A stretch of DNA of 64,000 nt from NCBI GenBank assembly GCA_037176725.1, contig JAZBRS010000050.1, positions 10,062,001 to 10,126,000 on the forward strand, in the 5' to 3' direction. Below are positions 57,555-64,000 of this stretch, one piece after another (within the stretch, counting starts at the first letter, position 1; every line of letters begins with the position of its first letter). Under the pieces are notes generated by a model. It made no database searches, had not been told where the DNA came from, and was given only the letters and a program-made list of their open reading frames with translations. Position numbers and translations under genes: made by a program. This DNA is from Posidonia oceanica (lineage: Eukaryota > Streptophyta > Magnoliopsida > Alismatales > Posidoniaceae).

Positions 57555-57896
57555 GCAGTGATCCCTAAAAACCAATATAGAGAAAGAGATAATAACTACA
57601 GTAGCATTGACAGAGTACAACAGTGAGGCGGCCAACACTAACAAAGCTTAGAGATTTATCATTATTTGTGACTAAATTAGGTTCATCTTACATGTAAAAA
57701 CCAATCCTAATGTCTAGCTTCCTCACTATTTTCCCTTGCATTCCCCTCGTCTCCTGGTTTTTACAAGCAAAAAACCCTATGTGATGCGCAGGAAGATAAA
57801 AAAAAGAAGAAAAAATACAAAGAAAATGTAAATACGTGATATTAAAATATTTATATGGTTTGGGAAGAGCATGTATCTAAATTAAAAAACAGAATA

Positions 57897-58345
57897 AATG
57901 GAAAAAAGGGATTCTACTCCCTCATAACTTCTAGCCTATATATTCTCTTTTTCTCTCCTAAACTAATAGTATATAATAGACAATTAATTTTGTCAAGCTA
58001 AAAAGAAGAAAAAAATAAATTTAAGAAACCAACATAAATAGGAAACTAAAAAGGTAGTTATTTGTTAGAATAAAAAAAATGAATGTACAAATACAAATAA
58101 AATAGACGCCACACAATGAGATTAAAATTAAATGGGTCATACAAAAATGGAATTAATGGACTGACATAATGAGATTTAAATTAAAATGGTTGTTGGAATA
58201 AGTGGACCCCACATAATGGAATTAAAGAATAGGAAAAAATTCAAAAAAAAGAGAAAATAGGAAAATGGGAATTCTAGTCTCTCATTGCTTTTAGTTTATA
58301 TCTTCTCTTTCTCTCTCCTAAACAAATAGTATATAGTAGATATAC
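57897..58345. repeat. Direct repeat pair about 360 bp apart
   Basis: GGGATTCTACTCCCTCAT through TCTCTCCTAAACTAATAGTATATAATAGA at 57,908 on recurs with changes at 58,268 on. The DNA between contains two ACATAATG(A/G)(A/G)ATTAAA copies. It could be a tandem duplication or the LTRs of a very small element. Confidence 0.5.
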
Positions 58346-58855
58346 ATAATATCAATTGTAATTGATGGTCTTTCAGCAACTCCAGCATTCACATAAAAGT
58401 AATAAGTGAGAATTGAATTATGCATGTACATGTGGTGCATGAACATTCCATAGCACATGTATGGGGAAGCCACAATGTTTCATGTTTTTCAATGCATAAA
58501 TATATGATTGGTCCAGGTTCTATCTGTAATCAATGGTCTTTCAGACAATGCAACAAATTCATATAGAACATGCATTGCACATCTGGTTTACTAGTATCTC
58601 ATAAAACAAAAGAACAACTCTTGAATCATATGCTTGAATCACATGCCTATACAATTAGAGGAAAATGACTATCACTTGAATGGGGTTTTAATTGTAGATA
58701 TCCTACAACAAGGCAATTGTTGCACTAATGATCATATAACAGATCTAGATGTAGACAGTACTGAAAACTAGCATATAGGTTGATTACTTTTTGTTTCTCT
58801 CTTTTTTCTGCAAAATATCAAACCATTACTTAATCTTTATTAAAAATAGATTTAC
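58346..58855. other. Intergenic DNA downstream of the RING gene
   Basis: AT-rich. A GGTCTTTCAG motif with nearby ATCAATGG/TTGATGG occurs twice (58,365 and 58,535). No gene. Confidence 0.4.
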
Positions 58856-61800
58856 TTAACATTGCCATATCATCAATTTGAGCATGCCCTGCTGAAAAGC
58901 TACACATTAGAAAATACATATAAATAATTCTCTGAAATATAAGATACTGAGAGGAAAATGTGACAGATGGCCGATACCTTCCCACAAATTGGACAATTGT
59001 CACTCCTTTCCATCCATTCATATATACAGCCAAGATGAAAATGATGTGAACACTGAGTAACAATCTTTGGATTCTCATCGGTGTATTCTACAAAAGAAAA
59101 TAGTCAATAAAGAGATTATGGATTTAATTTTAGGATTAAAACAACCCTAAGGCTGCACTTAAGCCCAAGTGTAATTCAATATAACCACCACGGCCCCTAA
59201 TATCAACAAGAAACACTTCAAGCACTAAGTCAGATACTGCAAGAACCATGAAAGCAGCTAAAACAATGTGAAGATCCTACCATATTTAAAAACCATAAAT
59301 AATATCCAACGTTTATGGGGGGGGGGGGTGTGGGTGGAACATCCGTTTAGGATACCAGAATATATACCTTCAAGACATGTAGGGCACACATCCTCCTCTT
59401 CAGATGTAATGAGAGCATAATTTATACCATAGGATGATTTCATGGTTACTGTTTTATCTGTCTCAGAAAAGGTAGCTTTGCACTCTTCTTCAGAATCAGC
59501 AACATTTTTTTTCTTACCATAGCCTAAATGATCGGAGCCTGAGCCGCTACTGCTTTTTCTAAGCCCTTGTATCTTTTCCTGCAGATGATTTAGAGATTTC
59601 TCGTGCCTTAGGACCAAGCCTTCCCGCTGTAAGCGGGAGTATCGAGGATCAGTATCAAATGGAGCAGGCCGAGGGACAAGATGGAAGGTGTTGGACATCA
59701 TATTGCCACCTGACGTGGTGCCCAGTTCAGATGTTGCCAGAGGAATCTCCTCATGGACTGAGGATGTTACCTCATGACCAACAAGCCTTTGAAACAGTGA
59801 GCCAAACTACAGATAAGGTTTATGTTAGGGGAAAAAGCACAGAAATTCTTAAAAAAGGCATGACAATAACATAGAAGTTAAAATGGAGAGATAATGGAGA
59901 AAAACTAGCAAGTTGCTTGTAAAGATACATTCATTAAACACTCGTTACTTAATTAGACATGAAAATATAACTTTAAAATTAGGACTGGAACTGGAATCTG
60001 GAAGTCAATTTGAAAGTAGAAATAGGCTTTCCAAATCCACTTACTCTAACCGTCGGTTTTAATTGGAGCCCAGTCCAAAGCAATTCATCATTGTTGCAAC
60101 ATTCAAAAGCAGGAGCTACAATTGTTAAGCCCAAGTTCAATCAATAATTCATGTGAAATTCTTTTTAATTTCATAATGATTTATAAGTGGACATCCTGGA
60201 TATGGTAGCTTAGATAGCTAGACTAGAAGACCTGACCTTATAATTTATACCCTCACATAAATTGACATATAAAGCATCCTTTACTTGAAGAGGACAACCA
60301 TATGCAGTCAACTTCATCATGTAGCCTGTTGTTTCCCCAATATGTGCCTTCCTGCAGCACATGACTAAAGCCAAAAATAACTTAACTGTCTCATTTCATT
60401 GTCCTAAACTCCCAATGTCATAAGCATTCATATAATTTTCTTCTAGAAAAGCACATCGAACAAGGCAACCCAATGATTTGCAAACAAATATTGTCATTAA
60501 TTTTAACAGTTCAAAAGAGAGAAAGTATCAGATGTGTAAATTTAATGGGAATACAAAAATCTCAATTTAAAAGATAAGGCAATACCCCAGTGAATAACTG
60601 ATGAAAAAAGTATCGTAGGCATGTGCAATGTCTATTTAAGATATTGCTTGGATGTGCATATTCGTCAAATTCTTCTACACATGGGCAGCAACAGAATGCA
60701 CCCATTTTTTCTTTTAACTAGGAATATGACAGCAAAATTTAACCCCAGTGAAGCAATGTGTTTGAACAAGCTGCAAATTTCTCAGACTATTGATGTACCG
60801 TCTGCAACATAATGATACCAATTGAAAACTTAGAGCAACACCTTTCAAAAGATATTGGATATTGTACAAGTGCATGACTTACTTCAATGAACATTTTCTC
60901 ATAAGACCATTAGACGATTTGTCAACTGCCAAACTTCCAAGGAACAAATCATGCAAGGATGCTGCAAAGGAGAAATAGATAATGTAGTAATTAACTTCTT
61001 TCTAATATATCACCTTTTAGTAGCAAACAATTATCTCTCAGCAAATGAGATCAGGAGCTTGGACATGTAACTCTTTCTTCAATGCTATTAACTTGTTTCT
61101 TTTGTAATATAATAAACATACCAAGCAATCTAATATCCAATATTCGATGGAAATCTAAATTGCAGAAAAGACGGAGTATTTATCCAAACCATGCAAACAA
61201 TATAACAGGGTAAGAGCATTTGGATATGCTGACTGGAAATCCTCAAACTCCTGTCTCTAACAGAGGTATCCTGGGTGTTCGGCAACACTGAAACCAGTAA
61301 CATCACACTTTGCTTAGAAACTCAGTAGCAACCCTCAGCAGAGTATTATGGCATCAGTGCATCGATAACGAAGAAGCTAAATCCACCAATCCAAAACCAC
61401 CACCACCATCAACACCTAGTGCTGATTCTTACTCCCATATGATCATCCCCTTCCAACCTAAACCAAAATCACAATTTACACTCGCTGACATCACATGACA
61501 GACACAGCCAGTGCAGAATTTCTACTCGATCCATCCATCCACCAAAAATCCAACCAGAATAGCATTAACTAACATACCCTTAAAAAAAGCACCACATTTC
61601 GATCAAAATCCAAAACTTCCCAGCACCAACCAGAAAACATCTTTCAAGTTTAAAAGACCAACAAACAAATCAGAAGGAAACCTAACAATCTGAAGTCATC
61701 ACAGACGAAATTGTCTAGAAATTCGCGTGCGATGCAACATGCGATGGGAGCGTTTGGGGGGTTGGAAATCGATACCTGCAGGCAGGAAGAAACTAACCAT

Positions 61801-61960
61801 CCATCGAGGCGGGGGAGATCCGAGGATGGGTGTGGAAACCCCAGGAGGAGGAGGAGGAAAGGGAGGGGGCCGTCGGTGGGTAGGAGACTGGGATAGTGGG
61901 AGAAGGGCGTCTTCGGTTTCCGCCCCGAAAGAGGCGACGTTGGATTTGGTGGTCGGTCTC
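58856..61960 (-). CDS. RING-H2 E3 ubiquitin ligase, RHB1A/At3g02290 type
   Basis: Such enzymes pass ubiquitin from an E2 to substrates. Two exons are firm on the minus strand: 59,806-59,368 (439 bp) and 59,087-58,978 (110 bp), with GT-AG borders and matching phases. They encode FGSLFQRLVGHEVTSS, then LVPRPAPFDTDPRYSRLQR, a serine-rich linker, and a C3H2C3 RING split by the intron: CPTC at the end of the first exon, then C-S-H-H-F-H-L-G-C and CPIC in the second. A 67-bp segment at 60,351-60,285 keeps the frame open into 59,806 and may be an upstream exon; 60,957-60,907 may be another. A GC-rich leader with a donor lies near 61,960-61,775. The true start is unresolved: the cysteine-rich N-terminus usual in this group is not evident. 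The last short exon, with a stop at about 58,856, is tentative. Confidence 0.75.
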
Positions 61961-61990
61961 TTTTTGAGCTTTTCTTTTATGTCCGTTTGG
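61775..61990 (-). promoter_or_regulatory. GC-rich 5' leader/first exon region of the RING gene
   Basis: A sharp rise in GC at this point and a pyrimidine-rich minus-strand sequence ending CCTGCAG/GTATCG (donor-like) near 61,775 fit a transcribed 5' leader with an intron in the untranslated region. Plus-strand open frames here are composition artefacts. Confidence 0.45.
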
Positions 61991-62199
61991 TTCAGCCGAT
62001 AATTTGTCTCTAGGATGCGCTTTCCAGTGTTCTAATCAATTCAAGAGCTTGAGTTGGTTCAATAATGAGAATTGAGAAGTTCTTATCTGCTTAAATTATC
62101 AGAGAGGAATTCTGGTGCGCTATTTGAGGTGCACAATAGCCCCACCGTTGATCAGTTTTTACTGTTTTTTCAACAAAAGGTTAATTATCCTGTCAAGTT

Positions 62200-62420
62200 T
62201 CAACACAGTAGACCCGTACTCTTGGAGGTAGGCCTATAAACGGGATAGATACGAGACGGATATAGTCTTATCCATATCCTTATCATTTAATTTCTAACGG
62301 ATAACGGGACAGGTATAGATCCGTATTCTCTAAGTTTCTACCCTTACCCGTATTAAGATATAGAATGGATAAGATAAACGGATAATTGGGTAAATTTATA
62401 TTTAAGAAAAAAAGTGTATT
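62200..62420. repeat. Degenerate repeats of ACGGATA/TATCCGT
   Basis: AACGGGATAGATACGAGACGG, TTATCCATATCC, AACGGATAACGGGACAGG and AAACGGATAATTGGG alternate in both orientations. This resembles the interior of small non-autonomous DNA transposons common in monocots. No ends identified. Confidence 0.35.
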
Positions 62421-62439
62421 TGAATATCTCATTTGACCC

Positions 62440-64000
62440 TTCCCCCCTTCCGACCTTGAGTTGGGGGAGGGGGGAAGAGTACTTGTGTGGATTCTTTAGA
62501 GTGTATCACTCCTGTGTCGGGTTCGGGGCAGTACTCTCAATCTTTAGAGATTCTTTCTTGTGATTCACTAGTAGTGGATATTCTTTCTTGTGATTCTTCG
62601 ACTGTGGATTCGCTGGTAGGTAGTGAAACTGGTACTTCTTCTTTAGAGTAAATTAATTTTAGGAGGTGGAGGTCATCCTCCTGGTGCCCTCTGTCCTCTG
62701 AAATTGATAATCTTAAGGTAGGGGGAACGAATCTACTGGGATCTGACCCTTGGAGGATTTGGAAGCCCTGGGAAGGTTTGTCTCAATCATCTACGGCGAT
62801 GGCCGGGGATGAGTTTGGTCCTTTGTCAGAGCCCTCTCATAGTTTTCCTTTGGCCTGTGATGGGGATTTCAAAACCGGGTATGGTTCTTCCATGATGGGG
62901 GCTACCATGAACCTGGGTGTTGATTAGAGAAACTCTGATCCTTTGGAAAAATTATGGGGTGAAAAAAACTTTCAATCTCTGTCACCTAAGGTGACGGGAG
63001 ATGGGCAAGATCATTCTTTGTTGGATACTTCCCTGAGACACTTGCTTGAGGAGGTGTTTTGCTCCACTAACCTTCAATCTGGTGCAGAGGTTTACACCAG
63101 TGTTAATTCTTCGTTGAGAGACTTAGCATGCGATTTTTAGAGTTTTTTGGGTATGTTTGGTTCTCGGGAGAATTCTCCGGTGGGAGGGCGATGGGGTGGC
63201 CGGAGATCGGACTAATGAAAAATTTCGATGGTGAGTGATTCTTGAGGCATTAATGAGCGCATGGGCTCTTGTCAGAAAGTAACGGGAGAGCCGTCCGATC
63301 AGGGCGGTTTCATGCACAACATGTTTAATTTTTCGTCTTTTAATATTGTTTTTAATGAGATGGGTGGTGAATCGTTGCATGTCTTTCGATCTATCTTAGC
63401 CCGCGATGTTAATCCAGAGTTCGGTTGGGGTTCGTGTCCACCGCTTGTGGATCAATTAGCAGAGTCTTCGGCGGGAATTAGTGGCCTTGGGATACCCTCC
63501 TGTCCTACCACTAATGGTATGGTAACTCCGCTGGACTTTTCGTGCTCCCTTTGCCGACCTTTGGAAGAGTGTGTCAGTAAGATTTTGTCAGGAGGCAGTT
63601 AATGAGCAAATCGTGGGGAAATTTGAATCGTCCTCCTCTGCAGTGAAACCGTATCCTTCGCATTTATGTGGAAATCTTGAGACGCCTTCTTTGCCTGTTG
63701 GCTCGAGATTCTCTGTTTTATTGTCCCCATTTAAAGCTGAGGCTTATCCTGTGTGCTCTTCTCCGGCGATAAAAAAATTCCCTCCTGTGTTTTATGAGAG
63801 CCTAGACTCTAGGGAAGAAGGGTGGATTAAAGTGATTCGGAGAAGAAGGACTTGTTTTTCGTTGGTAAGATTTTGTGCTGGCTCTAATAGATACTTTAAA
63901 TGTGGCTTATTGGGTCATAAAAAGGCTGGTTGTAGATTTAATGGCTTTTGCTTTCGGTGTAATTCTCCTGATCATGCGGTGCCCATATGCAGATTTATCT
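62440..64000 (+). pseudogene. Zinc-knuckle protein of a LINE-like retroelement (ORF1), partial and broken
   Basis: Plus-strand frames cover most of this stretch: low-similarity Ser/Leu-rich parts with stops near 62,648, 62,925, 63,138 and 63,600, then an open frame from about 63,590 to the edge. It ends with two CCHC knuckles near 63,885-63,985: YFKCGLLGHKKAGC (first Cys replaced by Tyr) and CFRCNSPDHAVPIC (complete), preceded by WIKVIRRRR. Two adjacent knuckles after a basic stretch are typical of plant L1-type LINE ORF1. The reverse transcriptase would lie beyond the window. A retrotransposon gag is the alternative. Confidence 0.5.

Noticed and set aside
59317..59328. G tract in an intron of the RING gene
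   Set aside because: Simple sequence with no evidence of a regulatory quadruplex beyond a single run.
61711..62002. Arg/Gly-rich plus-strand frames opposite the RING gene leader
   Set aside because: Composition artefact of the GC-rich antisense leader.
1..64000. tRNA, rRNA or other structured RNA genes
   Set aside because: I found no intact A and B box pair with a cloverleaf-compatible layout other than the degraded SINE head near 14,920, and no rRNA sequence.

Overview
The window is nuclear DNA of a flowering plant. It holds spliced genes with GT-AG introns, AT-rich intergenic DNA and several families of plant LTR retrotransposons, MITEs and DNA transposons. The GC-rich first exon of the transporter gene followed by AT-rich introns fits a monocot best, but I cannot name the species. 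Only two host genes are well supported: a four-exon NPF/PTR-family transporter at 12,677-17,089 (+), closest to the NPF6.1-type group, and a RING-H2 E3 ubiquitin ligase of the RHB1A/At3g02290 type at about 58,850-61,960 (-). Nearly everything else is mobile DNA or its remains.

Layout: 1-4,600 is the 3' part of a Tat-lineage Ty3/gypsy element (integrase, long A-rich 3' region, an array of about 25 short hairpins, and a small spliced coiled-coil frame). 4,600-12,600 is AT-rich DNA with a MULE-like inverted-repeat structure (arms near 7,370-7,850 and 11,385-11,745) that contains a PIF/Harbinger-type MITE. 12,677-17,089 is the NPF gene, with a SINE-like insert in intron 2 and a Tourist-like MITE downstream. 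18,814-27,522 is a complete, target-site-flanked non-autonomous LTR element (LTRs of about 3.07 kb, no gag-pol). 28,038-28,375 holds a foldback MITE beside a TA microsatellite. 28,800-35,000 is a decayed MULE carrying a Ulp1-type protease gene (+) and, converging on it, a FAR1/MuDR-type transposase tail (-). 35,300-52,336 is a second, minus-strand Tat-lineage element (hairpin repeats, gag, PBS, LTR). Its LTR is split by a third LTR element at 40,711-49,709, a Del/Tekay-type chromovirus with gag, protease, RT and RNase H but almost no integrase. 52,400-54,000 is tandemly duplicated AT-rich repeat, 56,507-57,554 is a short hAT element with a broken transposase, and 62,440 to the right edge is a broken zinc-knuckle ORF like the first ORF of a LINE.

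The elements are nested and truncated. The two complete LTR elements keep perfect 5-bp target duplications, so their borders are exact. The most unusual signal is that both Tat-lineage copies are associated with arrays of short perfect or near-perfect hairpins. The two arrays have unrelated stem sequences but the same architecture, and one stem carries paired changes. All borders and domain calls are from reading the sequence; no database search was run.
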